Shown here: piece after piece, positions 9,847 to 20,979 of the stretch
How positions within the stretch are numbered: position 1 is the stretch's first letter
Layout: each line of letters begins with the position of its first letter
NCBI GenBank assembly: GCA_012274445.1
Contig: JAAROD010000049.1
Span: 248,001-312,000 of the forward strand
From: Sclerotiophoma versabilis
Lineage: Eukaryota; Ascomycota; Dothideomycetes; Pleosporales; Didymellaceae
Length of the DNA: 64,000 bases
Direction: 5' to 3'
Translations under genes and position numbers: made by a program
Notes under the pieces: generated by a model
The model's input: the letters and a program-made list of their open reading frames with translations, nothing else
Told to the model about the DNA's origin: nothing
Database searches by the model: none

Positions 9847-12800
9847 ATGGACTCGACGGCGCCGCCCGCCACGGACGGACAGGCACAGGCCGCGCCGCCG
9901 CCGCACGCCTACGACCCGCCCGCCCACGCCCTCGCGCGCCAGCCCCCCGACACCCTCACCGCGCCCCGCTCGCAGAGCCTCACGCCGCAGGACCGCGCCG
10001 ACGCCCCCGTGCGCTCCATGACCGACCCCGTGCAGAACGAGCAGCAGACGCTGCCCCCCAAGCCCAAGCGCAGCGGCAAGATCTGCGCCAAGTGCGGCGA
10101 CGGCCTCACCGGCCAGTTCGTCAGGGCCCTGGGTGGCACCTATCACCTGGAGTGCTTCACCTGCCATGTACGCCCCTGACCCAACCGCCTCCTGCCCCCA
10201 ACCGCCGCTGACCCTGTCTAGGACTGCGGCAAGATCGTCGCCTCCAAGTTCTTCCCCGTCCCCGAGAAGCCCCCGGGCCAGTACCCGCTGTGCGAGACCG
10301 ACTACTTCCGCCGCCTCGACCTGCTGTGCCACGAGTGCGGACAGGCCCTCCGCGGCTCCTACATCACCGCCCTCGAGCGCAAATACCACATCGAGCACTT
10401 TACCTGCTCCGTCTGTCCCACCGTCTTCGGCGCCTCAGACAGCTACTACGAGCACGAGGGCAGCGTCTACTGCCACTACCACTACTCGACCAAATTCGCC
10501 CAGCGCTGCAACGGCTGCCAGACGTCCATCTTGAAGCAGTTTGTCGAGATCTTCCGCAATGGACAGAACCAGCACTGGCACCCCGAATGCTACATGATCC
10601 ACAAATACTGGAATGTGCGATTGCACTCGGCTGGCCAGCCCGTCATGGAGAGCATGCCAGACGCTGAAGCCGACGCTACCGATGCTATCCGCGAAACCGT
10701 GCGCCAGCAGGAAGAGGAGATTGAAGCAAAGGTCAACTGGATCTGGAAGACCTTGTCTGCCTTTGAGGAAAAGTCGGCGACGTGCATCTCCGACATGCTG
10801 CTGCATGTGAGCAATGGCGCCTACGTCGACGGCGTCATGGCCGCCAAAAAGTTCATCATCCACGTCGAATTGCTCTTCAACGCAGCCGACGACCTCGATG
10901 CCCAGCTTGCCGCCAAAACCCCAAAGGGCCTAAGTTACTCGCGCGAGGCGAAGCTGCTGTGCAAGAAGGTCGTTGCCTTCTTCTCGCTCCTCACACAATC
11001 ACAGGGCACCGGCGTTCGCCGCCTCGGTGTGACCCAGGAGCTTCTTTCCCTCGTCACTGGACTTGCTCACTACCTGAAGCTGCTGATTCGTATCTGTTTG
11101 CAGGGCGCCCTCAAGTTGGAGCGCGAGACGAGGAGCTCGAGTGGCATCGCCAGTTTCCTCTCTCAAGTCAACTCGCTCGATGCAAAGCTTGAAGAGGAGG
11201 CCTCGAAAGACCAAGCAGCCGAAGCAGCCATTCTCATCCCACGATGGGCAGATGCCTGTCCAATTTGTGACCTTCAGGTCGAAGACAAATGTTTGCACCT
11301 CAACAACATGTCCTTCAACTACACCTGCATGGTCTGCCGCAGCTGCAATGCAGATTTACGTCACGACCTTAGGCAAGCGTATTGGAGTCCGTCGTCGAAA
11401 CTGGTGTTTTGCCCTGCATGTGCAGCCGCGCAGCCAGACGCAGAGAATGGTTTCCGTCACGTTAGCAAACTACGACAATACGTCCACCTCCTCAAGGTGG
11501 CCCACGCTCGCCTCATGGCGACCCTGCGCTCCAGTGGTGCACTACCTCACACATCTGGTAAGCTACCCTGCCAACACCACTCTCGACCGATCAGCATCCT
11601 CATCTTGACACCTTGCCCCAGAATTCGCACTTCGCTTCCAAGAGTACATTCGTCCGACTAATGATGACCTGTAGATGATCCTAACCTGACAGGCTATGAT
11701 TCGTCCGTTGGACACCGCATGGACAACAATGGTACTGCGCTTGCACCACATCTGCAAGCTGACGCTAGATCAAAGTCCTACAATGGCTCTGACACAAACT
11801 CAACCGGCCAAGGCAGCTCCAATGCCGCGTACGAGCAGTCCATGTCAGACATCAAACGCCTGCGCTCCACACGCCTAGACAAGCACCTCTCCAATACCAT
11901 GAAGCGAGCTCGCGCATCGAGAATCATCGACGGGACAGAAGGCTACGAAGCTGGAGCCAACACCGAGATGCGCGGCGGCATGCAAATCGTTAATGAACGC
12001 GACCAAGTTGACATGGATAGTGCCACTCTTGCTGTCAACTCGCTCGCATTGGATGACATCGCCCGCATGGCCGCCATGGAACAACAGCGAGAGCAAAGAC
12101 CAAACGCCTTCCGCGCCGGTGGTCAGGCCCTTCTCGGTCAAGAACACGCCAAGGTCCGCCACGGTCACCGACGGGACTTTTCTGGAGGCCAAGAGCTGAA
12201 CAACATCAGCGATGGTCGCGCCCGCACCTTCTTTTCAGAACTTTCCCCTCTCGAGTACTTCAAATTGAAGGGTCTTGCGGTCTTGCAGCTCGGCCTGCTC
12301 CTCGATGAGAACCAGTATAACCAGGAAGATCTGCTCGACCTCATCGAATCGAAGAAGAACAATTTCTGGGGCAAGATCGGATTTGGCAAGGCAAAGGGCA
12401 AACCGAAGAAGCCTTCGACGGTTGAGAAACCAGCATCCGAAAACGCCACATTCAAGCAATCGTTGGAGTGGTTGGTTGAAAAGAAGGGCTGCGAGTGCAC
12501 AGAAGGTGTTGGTCCGGGTGCACTCAAGGTCCCAGCACTGCTCCAGGATGCCATTACTGCAATGAGGAACATGGACATGTCCATCGAAGGTGTGTTCCGA
12601 AAGAACGGCAACCTTAAAGCGTTGCGGGAACTTGAAGTTGAGATCGACCAAAAGGGTGTGGAACAAGTCGATCTCAACACCAAGAACCCGGTCATCCTCG
12701 CGAACCTGCTCAAGCGCTTCCTGCGTGTGATGCCGGATCCGGTCTTGACATTAAAACTCTACCGGCTGTTCATGACAGCCAATGGTACGTGCATTAACTT

Positions 12801-13589
12801 GAAGCATTTGAGTACGACTAACAGGAACAGACATTGAGGACGAAGACAAGCGAAAGAAGGTTCTCCACTTGGTGCTGTGCTTGTTGCCTAAAGCCCACCG
12901 CGACACGATGGAGGTCCTGTTCTGCTTCCTCAACTGGGTGTCCTCTTTCCATACTGTTGACGAAGAGTCCGGTAACAAGATGGACACGTGGAACATCGCT
13001 ACTGTGATGGCTCCAAATATTCTGCGTGAGAGCAATGACAAGGAAGTCCGCAGTGTCGACCAAGGTGCTGTCAAGGTTGTCTTCGATCTTATCGAAAACA
13101 ACGATGAGTTCTCTGAGGTAAGATACCACTACTGGTCGTCACGATCGCTGCTAATCCAAGCAGGTGCCTCCCGAGATCATGGAGCTGCTCAGCGACGACA
13201 GCGCGACCGACATGAGCGCCAAAGAAATCATGCGCCGCTGGGAACAGCGAGGGAAAGACCCTAGTGCCGTTCTCGCAACATCACCCAAGAATCAAGGTGG
13301 CATTGCAAAGCGAAAAGACGAGCGAAATGCTCCACAAATCACAGACGCAGACAACAACCCAACATCAGCAATGTCCGGCGAATCGTCAGTGCGACAAATG
13401 TCCAACATTGGTGCCAACAAGAACAACTCGCCCTCACGTCACCACGACTTGGGCGCGCCAAACCCGCCCTACGGTCAAAACCCACAAGCTTCGGCGGAGA
13501 GCCATCGAACCGCCTCACCGCATCGGCACAGCTACCGCTCGCCGCAATACCAAAAACAGCAGCAGATCAGCACTCCAGGAGCAGGGTAA
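9847..13589 (+). CDS. lrg1: LIM-domain RhoGAP, Lrg1-like
   Basis: Five exons: 9847-10167, 10222-11557, 11675-12784, 12831-13117 and 13164-13589, giving 1,159 residues. A disordered N-terminus is followed by LIM1 (from C80: CAKC...HLECFTCHDC), LIM2 (from C143: CHEC...HFTCSVC) and a third zinc module (CNGC, residues 203-206, to about 235). A helical region follows, then a fourth LIM at 453-507 (CPIC...CRSC...CPAC). The RhoGAP domain spans about 837-1020 with GVFRKNGN; R861 is the arginine finger, and NIATVMAPNILR is the conserved closing motif. The tail is rich in Ser/Gln/Asn. Yeast Lrg1 and Neurospora LRG-1 stimulate Rho1 GTP hydrolysis in cell-wall and polarity control. Exon 3 could also start at 11693, dropping six residues in frame. 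The stop overlaps a GTAAGT donor consensus, so a further exon is possible. Confidence 0.92.
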
Positions 13590-15110
13590 GTGCAACTGAT
13601 TGAAATTTGCATTGGAGTGCTTGGCGTTCAGCGTGTTTTGCCTTCTTTCTACGATATGGTGTGGCCTGGTGGAGAGCTTGCATCACGCACAGCGGCACGA
13701 AGTTTATGTCACATTCCCCGGATCTACACGATCCATGTTCTACTTATGAAAAACGGTTGTTTGGCCAGCCGTCTTTGACGGCTCATGCATCTCGAGCAGC
13801 CGCGCTTTGGGCTGCTCACTGGCGTTTTGGTGGCATTTGGCATATCACATTTGACACAGTGGAAGTGATTGCATGTAAAAGGGGTCTGTGGGTAGAGCGG
13901 TAGGACATCTTTAACCCGAGCTGCGACAGAGACGCTGTGCTCTGCGATGCTTGGGTCAACGCTGTGGCTGTCCAAATTGGTGTGAAGATGTGGATAATGT
14001 GTGGGGGCTTGGTATAGTAGATAGTAAGCAGCAGCCACAAAGTGAATGGAAGAATCACCTCTATACTGACATAGCTGAACTCTGTCCTTTCTGCTTGCCA
14101 TACTTGTACCGATACCCGCCCTCCTTGGACAGCCTGTCATTACCACAAAACTCTACGCTTACCTGTTGGTGCAATACGATTCTAACGCGACCCTGAGCAC
14201 TGCACTGGCTACACGGTAGTCACCGGAGATGCAAGGGTCCGCTGAGCCAAGTCCTTGTAATGAAGCACCATGTTATATGGTTGATAGCTTTCGTTTACAC
14301 TCACACCGCCATTCACCTTGTCACTTTGACAACACATCAACTGCATTTTGTTGTACCTGCTGCCGATTTTGTCACAAGGCGACGAGAGCCTCAGATGACA
14401 CAGACTGCGATTATACTCCCACGGCACTCCCACACATTACTCGAGCAACAGCGGCTGCCCTTTCAAGGCATTGTTCAGTGCACGTCTAGCGCTCGCTAGA
14501 TTCTCTAAAGTTTCCACACCGGGTACTCTCCTAGTACTAACGCCGCGACCACCACTGTTGCTGTGAACCATGCAGGCGCCCACGAGCACTCATGTATCTC
14601 TGCTCTTTGACCCTTCTAGTGCACCTTTTTGAGACGTTCGCGACGTTACAAATCGCATGCTCCCACTCTCGACGTTATCAGAAAGCCGAAGCCATGACAC
14701 GCTGACAACGCGATTGGATGCCACTTCTCACTGTTCGACATACGATTGGCTGAGCTCCATAACCTAACGCTAAGTCACCACCCCTTCAGGAAACTCGCAA
14801 CGAAGCTAAGCCATTTCCGGCTTATGAGCCAAAAGTCATAGTTTATGCGACAGTTTCTATCAGACCTTGCGACTCTCGAGTTTCCCTACTCTCTTGACTC
14901 GTGGCGTGTCGCGCTCGGTTACCCTATGATCTGGGCAGGCTGGTCACGCGGTCCGGCCAAGTGATAAGAGCTCGAAGAGTGGAACCGTAGGCATCTATCC
15001 ATATAAGACTGCGTTACGCTGCGCTCCCTTCAGCCTCCTTACCTTAAATTGGTATCTGTACAGTACAAAAGAAACACGAAACGATACCACCGACGACACA
15101 GCACAACAAC
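13590..15110. other. Intergenic region, promoter of the oxygenase gene
   Basis: About 1.5 kb between the lrg1-like gene and the oxygenase gene, both on the plus strand. Short frames on both strands lack features. The region from about 14.9 kb onward is the likely core promoter and 5' UTR of the oxygenase gene. Confidence 0.45.
14999..15007 (+). promoter_or_regulatory. TATA-like box of the oxygenase gene
   Basis: CCATATAAG lies about 105 bp upstream of the ATG at 15111, followed by a CT-rich stretch and then an A/C-rich leader. Position and sequence fit a TATA element; there is no transcript evidence. Confidence 0.45.
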
Positions 15111-16310
15111 ATGTCTGGACTTCTTGGGTATTTCAGCTGGGACAGGAAGAAGGCCTCTGAGCCAAAGATAGAGAAGAAGGTTGAAGAGAAGCAACAGCCC
15201 GTCCGCGCTTTACCCGCGTCATGGTACACCTCTCCTGAGATGTACGAGTTTGAGCGCCGTTCTATCTTCGCCAACCGATGGCTCTTCATGACAACAATGC
15301 TGCGCCTTCCCATCGCTGGCGACTACATTCGATATCAGTTTGCCGGCTACGACATTGTCATAATCCGCAACGAGGATGGTGAGCTTAAGGCCTTCCACAA
15401 CACATCCAAACAATCCAAGCGAATCTTGATCGACAACAACACCACAGAAGCCTCTGGGCGTGTAGATCTTTCCGAGTTCCCAATCACTGCCGACGATGTC
15501 TTCCCTGTCCACACCAGAATCGACCGCAATGGGTTCGTCTGGATCAACTTGGACGCTAGGGAGACTCCTGAGATCCTATTTGACCAGTGCTTCAAGGACG
15601 TCGACATTCAGGAGCGCTATGCGCCCATCGACTTCAACAACTACGATCTCGACCATGTCTACACCCTCGAGACCGAGTACAATTGGAAGATCGCATCCGA
15701 CAACTTCAACGAGTGTTACCACTGCCCAACTACCCACCCCGACATCCCCGCTTTCCTCAACCTCGACTCCTTCGACTCCGCGCTCAAGGATGGGCATATT
15801 CAGCACGCCTGTGCGCCCACTCAGGAGCAGATCGACCTTGGCGTCAACGTCCATAGCACCTACTACTTCCCCAACGTCTCCATGACCGTGGGCAAGCACT
15901 TCCTCATGATTCAGAAGTTCCTACCACATTCGCCCAGCTCATCGACAAGCCACTACGAGGTCTTCAAAGCCAAGACCTCAACTGACGAGGACTTTCATCT
16001 CATCGCTGATATGTACGAGCGGGTCATGCGCGAAGACAAAGTTCTTTGCAACAATGCGCAGGCGAACCTGAACCGCGGCGTGTTCAAGGCCGGCTTCTTA
16101 CACCCAAAGTATGAGAAGGCGCCCATCTTCTTCCAGCAAAACTGCCGCGAGGTTGTCAATGAGCATTGGAAGAAAGAAAAGAAGGAAGGTAGAGAGATTC
16201 ATCCTGCTAAGCAGCCTGGCTTGACTTTCGACAAGCCAGTGCAGTCAACCAAGACTGAGGCCGGAAACGATCTGGAGCAGGGCGCTCAGAAGGAGATACT
16301 GGCCTGGTAG
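15111..16310 (+). CDS. Rieske-type oxygenase alpha-subunit homologue lacking the 2Fe-2S ligands
   Basis: Single exon, 399 residues; the ATG context is CAACATGTC. It follows fungal choline-monooxygenase-like Rieske oxygenases over its whole length: SWYTSPEMYEFERRSIFANR and WLFMTTMLRLPIAGDYIRY at the start, NGFVWINLDARETPE, then the catalytic domain. The mononuclear iron site is present in SDNFNECYHCPTTHPDI, with H204 and H209 as ligands and E201 as bridging acid; D309 in REDKVLC is a possible third ligand. In the N-terminal domain the usual CRHR...C..HGW cluster-binding segment is absent. AFHN at 95-98 passes straight into a short Ser/Lys/Asn/Thr-rich stretch and DLSEFP (119-124). There is no cysteine before C160. 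No intron can restore the motif because the sequence is continuous. It may be a pseudo-oxygenase or use another electron source. Confidence 0.85.
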   Translation: MSGLLGYFSWDRKKASEPKIEKKVEEKQQPVRALPASWYTSPEMYEFERRSIFANRWLFMTTMLRLPIAGDYIRYQFAGYDIVIIRNEDGELKAFHNTSKQSKRILIDNNTTEASGRVDLSEFPITADDVFPVHTRIDRNGFVWINLDARETPEILFDQCFKDVDIQERYAPIDFNNYDLDHVYTLETEYNWKIASDNFNECYHCPTTHPDIPAFLNLDSFDSALKDGHIQHACAPTQEQIDLGVNVHSTYYFPNVSMTVGKHFLMIQKFLPHSPSSSTSHYEVFKAKTSTDEDFHLIADMYERVMREDKVLCNNAQANLNRGVFKAGFLHPKYEKAPIFFQQNCREVVNEHWKKEKKEGREIHPAKQPGLTFDKPVQSTKTEAGNDLEQGAQKEILAW

Positions 16311-18277
16311 AGGACTGCTTGCAGCATTTGCTTCTTTGACCTGTTATTTAGCGTCACGAAATTGGAATACATTCTATATCGACTAGACATTAACATTCAC
16401 TCTTATTTTGAGGTCTATCTACACCTTTGTTTGGTCATAGTTTTAGTTGAGGTTCCACTTACATCCTTCGGAAACTTGGATGAATAGACGTATCATCAAC
16501 AAAGTCCTTCTCGCTCTAATGCTCTCATGTTCGGCGAGAACCGTCTAGAGCTTCACTTTTAGCTTTGATAATTTCATGTCTGGCCCTGCTAGCTCCACAA
16601 CGCTGTGAGTACTGGGATAGGAAGTCCATGGCTGGAAGCATTTGGTCGAAACATCAGCATGAATCATTAGTGGGCCGGAGGTGCTTCAACTGCCGCAATG
16701 GAAACTTCTCTCCCATGATCACGACTGATGATCTTGCTCGCAGGCTCGGGTCTCCATCCCAGCTGCTTTCCAGGGAGGAGGGATCTGACGTTGGAACGAT
16801 CGAGATACGACATCTGAACATATGCACGGTTCGAACCTTCAGTATTGGTGTGTCGGTGTTGTACGCATGACATCCAAAGCTTGTGAAGCCTTCATAACGA
16901 ACTCCAGGCGCACGTGTATATCATACGATCCAGCTATTCACCGATCTATTCAAAAAGCTCACCACGCAGATCAGGCGACGCTCTCTTCGAGACTGATGAG
17001 GCGGGTGTCTCGTGTGCAGCTATTGCACCAAAATCTCGAGCTGGCGCGTGTCTCTCAACATTGGGCTTGGTTATGGCACAGAACCCTACTATCTCGGTAC
17101 CGGGTCGAATGTGTGGCGTACGATCGAATTATGTTCTTTAATGTTCGAGCCGCGGTTCAAATCGAGCATTAAGGGGTGCTTCCGTGCATGAGAATTCCGG
17201 ATTGGTCGTTCTCTTCTGGAAGGCGAGCTCGACATCGTGAACGGGTTGCCGAATGTGTACGTTCTCGTTTTGGCAGTTGTCGTTTCGCATCGATATCTGC
17301 TACGCTCTTGTTTCTTCTCAGCATATGTGTAGAAGCAACTCAACACTCTATCGTCTCGTTATTCGGTAGCTTGTATTTGTGTTTCCGCAGGCCTGCCACT
17401 CAAGCCGCGTAGACACGCATGCCAGGCTGATGGGTACACTGCGAGCGCGAAATCGGCCTGGAAGCTGTGAATGGTCACTCATCATCGTCTGCACTCGGGG
17501 CACAAAAAGCGGAGTGCTTTTGCAATGGTTTATTGACAGCAGAAGGGCGCAGGCTAGGAGTTCAGAAGGGGTCATTCGTCGCCGGGAATAAACCAGTCTA
17601 TTGCCACCATTCGTGCCGCCTCTTGACAGCTGAATGCAACGCTGCTAGGGCCTGAAAATTCAACAACAACAAGTGCCGGCATGTGAGCGAAATGCCACTG
17701 CCGCACATTTGAAGTCTCGGAGAAAGAGCGATACATGACGTAGGTGTGGCTAGCGTGAAGTCTTAGGTTGGCCACTTGAGCCGCATCCTCGGCGCGTCGA
17801 GGCGCGACAGTTTGTAGCAAGCTGGGCGACCGGAGTCCGTTAATGTCCACATCAGAAAATGATTTGCTTGCACTTCCAGTCATCTCAGAGGATCTCCCAC
17901 AGTATGTAGACCTGTCAACTATCTTCCGCAGAGCGATTGAACTCGAAGTGTCTCGCACAGTAGACCGACGACTTCGTCTCACCGGCACCATAACAGGGCG
18001 GAGCCACATTCAATCCACCAATTGAGATCAAAGGAGGCCGCAATTTACGGAGGCGAAGTCTGCCCGGAGCGTGTTCACGCGGAAAGGGTGCTAAAGATGG
18101 AGATGGCGCCGATGTGCTGCTCGTCGACTCGGTGACGTCCCCGACCCCACCACCCCACCATCCACCTCCGACATTATCCCCCGCGCCCCTCCATGTTTTT
18201 CTTCGACCAACATAAACATTCCTCTTTCCGCTCCCCTTTTCTATCCTCAACTCATTTCACATTTCACATCACACATC
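16311..18277. other. Long intergenic region
   Basis: About 2 kb between the oxygenase and aldo/keto reductase genes. Open frames of 60-145 codons overlap on both strands; none shows a known family, a signal peptide or a sensible exon structure. The last 250 bp are C-rich and probably hold the reductase promoter. Confidence 0.45.
18186..18237 (+). promoter_or_regulatory. Two CCCCT stress-element-like sites upstream of the reductase
   Basis: CCCCT occurs at 18186-18190 and 18233-18237, 92 and 45 bp before the ATG. CCCCT is the yeast STRE core bound by Msn2/4-type factors, and aldo/keto reductases are often stress-induced. The motif is short and the region C-rich, so chance is possible. Confidence 0.3.
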
Positions 18278-19322
18278 ATGTCTCTCGGTCGCACAGTAAA
18301 GCTCAACACGGGCGCCTCCATCCCGTGAGTACTTCCATAACTAGCTATACGTGCTGAAGAACAAGAACTGACAACGCCACAGTCAATTGGGTTTCGGAAC
18401 ATGGCAGGCTGAGCCCGGTCAGGTTGAGGCTGCCGTCTACGAGGCCCTCAAGGCTGGCTACAAACACATCGATCTTGCCAAGGTCTACGGCAACCAGAAG
18501 GAGATTGCTCAGGCTTTCAAGAGGGCTTTCAGCGAGGGCATCAAGCGTGAGGACATCTTCATCACATCCAAGCTCTGGAACTCGCAGCACAGGCCTGACG
18601 ACGTTGCCCCTGCTCTCGACGACTGCCTTGCTGAGCTCGGTCTCGACTACCTCGACCTTTACCTTGTTCACTTCCCCGTTGCTTTCGACGAGCAGAAGGA
18701 TGTTCACCAGAACCTCTTCCCTCTTCAGGAGGACGGTGACGTTAAGATGCTTGACTCCATCTCCATTGTCGACACATGGAGGGCCATGACCAAGCTCGAC
18801 AAGAAGAAGGCCCGTGCTGTCGGTGTTTCCAACCACACTCAGGAGCACCTCCAGGCTCTGATTGACGAGACTGGTGTCACCCCCGCTGCCAACCAGATCG
18901 AGCGCCACCCTCGCCTCCTCCAGACCGACTTCATCAAGTGGATGGCTGAGAAGGGTATTCACGTCACCGAGTACTCTGCCTTCGGTAACAACATGGTCGG
19001 TGAGCCTCTGCTCATTCAGCACAAGACCATCAAGGAGATCGCCGAGCGCATCGGTGCCTCTCCCGCACAGGTCATCCTTGCTTGGGCCCAGGTTGGCGGT
19101 CACTCCGTCATCCCCAAGTCTGTCACTGCTAGCCGTATCCGCGACAACTTCAAGGAGATCGAGCTCTCCAAGGAGGACTTCGAGAAGGTTGAGCAGATTG
19201 GCAAGGACGAGCCTCGCCGTTTCAACATCCCATACATTGCCAACAAGCCCAGGTGGCCCGTAAACATCTTCAACGAGCCTGAGGAGAAGGAAGCTCCCCA
19301 CAAGGTCATTGTCAAGGTTTAG
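18278..19322 (+). CDS. NADPH-dependent aldo/keto reductase
   Basis: Two exons, 18278-18324 and 18383-19322, give 328 residues. The 58-nt intron starts GTGAGT, has a CTGAC branch site and ends CACAG. The chain is a TIM barrel with the AKR signatures: LGFGTWQ near the start and GYKHIDLAKVYGN with D46 and Y51. TSKLWN carries K79, LDLYLVHFP carries H112, and IPKSVTASRIRDN (about 259-271) is the NADP(H) phosphate-binding loop. All four catalytic residues are present. The enzyme should reduce carbonyls of sugars or aliphatic aldehydes in the cytosol; the closest fungal types are glycerol/alcohol dehydrogenase and sugar reductases, and the substrate cannot be decided. This is the last gene before the AT-rich transposon block. 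Confidence 0.92.
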
Positions 19323-20560
19323 ACAGCCTCGGAGTAATTAATGATACCACGTAGTCAAAATAGAAGAACAAAAAGTTTCTGATCACACATATTGAGCCCT
19401 GAACAGCAATTGTACTCAACGCTTAGAACAAGATTCGTTGCGGCTTCCTTGATGATCAATGACGCATAGTGGGGGTCTCATTAGTATGGAGCTAATAAGA
19501 GGCCGTTCTAGATGCGGAGCCTCTTCCATTTGTGACGGTGCCAAGGCGTAAAGTTTTGGGCGTCAGCACGAAGTGCTCTCACACGAACTTGTGAATCTGA
19601 TGACGCACGATGCGATCAAGTATGGGTACTGGTGCCTGGCACCTTTGTATGTTGGCTGGTACTATGTCTGTTTTGATGACCTGACCTACAAAGGATCTTA
19701 TAGCTCTGTAATACCGCTTCTGTCGTGCCGCTATCCTGGTTCTGGACTGGCAGGGTAGCAAGGGATGGGATGCTTCGAAATGGATGGGTGGTTGGAATTA
19801 TACAACCTCCAACATCTTCAGCAGCTGTGGTAAAGTGAGGCAATAACTATCAATCAATTGCTTCTACCCGTGCTTTAACACCAATCAACTATGGTCTATC
19901 AGGGGGGGTGTGGAACCTTCTCCATCGACCTTGAGCGGACATCCACATTGCGATAGTCTTATCGCTACCCTACGCCTCATCATTCACATTTCACGCTCCT
20001 GTCTGTCTTCACTGGGATCATAATCTCGCCCACTTGTGGTGGCCTTCATGTGCTGGATAGAAAGGTATATCCGCAACGACGGTTCGATGAATGGGAGCAT
20101 CAACCAAGTCGGTCAGTAGTCTCTATTTTAATCAGACGCAGTACTACTACTTACGACCCTGGTCTATCAGCTAGAAAGGATTTGAGGTTCTGACAGCAAG
20201 ATCTGAGACAAGGTAGGGGAAAGAGAGATATATATCAGGGAGCACGAGTGGCAGTTAGGGAAAGTCAGTCTGTGAGGAGTATTGCACTCAAAGAGAAAAC
20301 GCTCGGTCAACATTTCCATCGGTCTTCTAAACAGTGGACTAACAATTAACGAGCTGGGTATTTATATCCATATCCAGCGCGTCCAACAATCAATACTATT
20401 GTTAATACTACTACTTACTTATTATTACGTGTTTAATTAATTAAAAGTAGCTAGAGTATGCAATACTATATGTAATTAATAGTTATAAGTCTAACTATAG
20501 TACTATAATAAACATATAATCTTATAGATGTTATAAAAACATAGTAGCTTCTATAGCTAA
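19323..20560. other. Transition to the AT-rich block
   Basis: About 1.2 kb downstream of the reductase with no recognised gene. Composition is normal up to about 20,390 and then drops abruptly to AT-rich DNA dominated by TA, AG and CT dinucleotides. This marks the edge of the mutated repeat block. Confidence 0.6.
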
Positions 20561-20752
20561 TAAAGTTATACTTTTAAGTAAAGCTTATAAGCACTATTTA
20601 TATTAGTTCTTAGAGAAGAGTATAGGTACAGAAGGGTCTATAAGAGTTAGGTTTATTACCTAGTAAAACACTATAATAATAGAGGATAATAATAAGTAGT
20701 ATAGAGTAGACTATCTAGCTTAAGAGTTAGGTTAAGATTCTAGAAATAAACT
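20561..20752 (-). repeat. Truncated Gypsy LTR fragment
   Basis: Matches the reverse complement of the 3' half of the 505-bp Gypsy LTR at 35072-35576: the segment with GCACTATTTATATTAGTTC, the TAGTAAAACACTATAATAAT stretch and AGCTTAAGAGTTAGGTTAAG. It stops abruptly at the Copia LTR beginning at 20753. The other half of this LTR is not found on the far side of that Copia element. Confidence 0.7.
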
Positions 20753-20979
20753 TATTAGAGCTAAGATAACTAGACAAGATTAATCCGGGTGTAAAAGAGT
20801 TAATTAAGTTCCTTATTTTATTCCTATAGCAAAAGAGCGTAACTATATACATGTTTTACCTCTAGGCTAGTCCTAGATTAGAGTAGAGCTAATTAATTAT
20901 CCTTATCTATTAATTTAATCTTCCTAATCTGCCTATATTACTATTAATAATTATATAATTATTAACCTTTACTATAACA
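20753..20979 (-). repeat. Copia-1 LTR (3' LTR of minus copy)
   Basis: 227 bp, reverse complement of the LTRs at 21763-21989 and 28918-29144. It ends ACTATAACA, the complement of the TGTT start, and its left edge TATTAGAGC corresponds to the AACA end with C-to-T change. Confidence 0.85.

Noticed and set aside
8664..9886. Several long open frames (up to 288 codons) on both strands in the GC-rich spacer
   Set aside because: Low-complexity Arg/Ala/Pro translations, mutually overlapping, caused by GC richness and tandem repeats.
13880..13915. tRNA-like stretch with GGGTAGAGCGGTAGGAC
   Set aside because: It resembles a D-arm only; no acceptor stem, anticodon arm or T-arm could be paired around it.
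17572..18009. Minus-strand open frame of 145 codons
   Set aside because: No recognisable motif, no splice signals and a shadow frame on the other strand.
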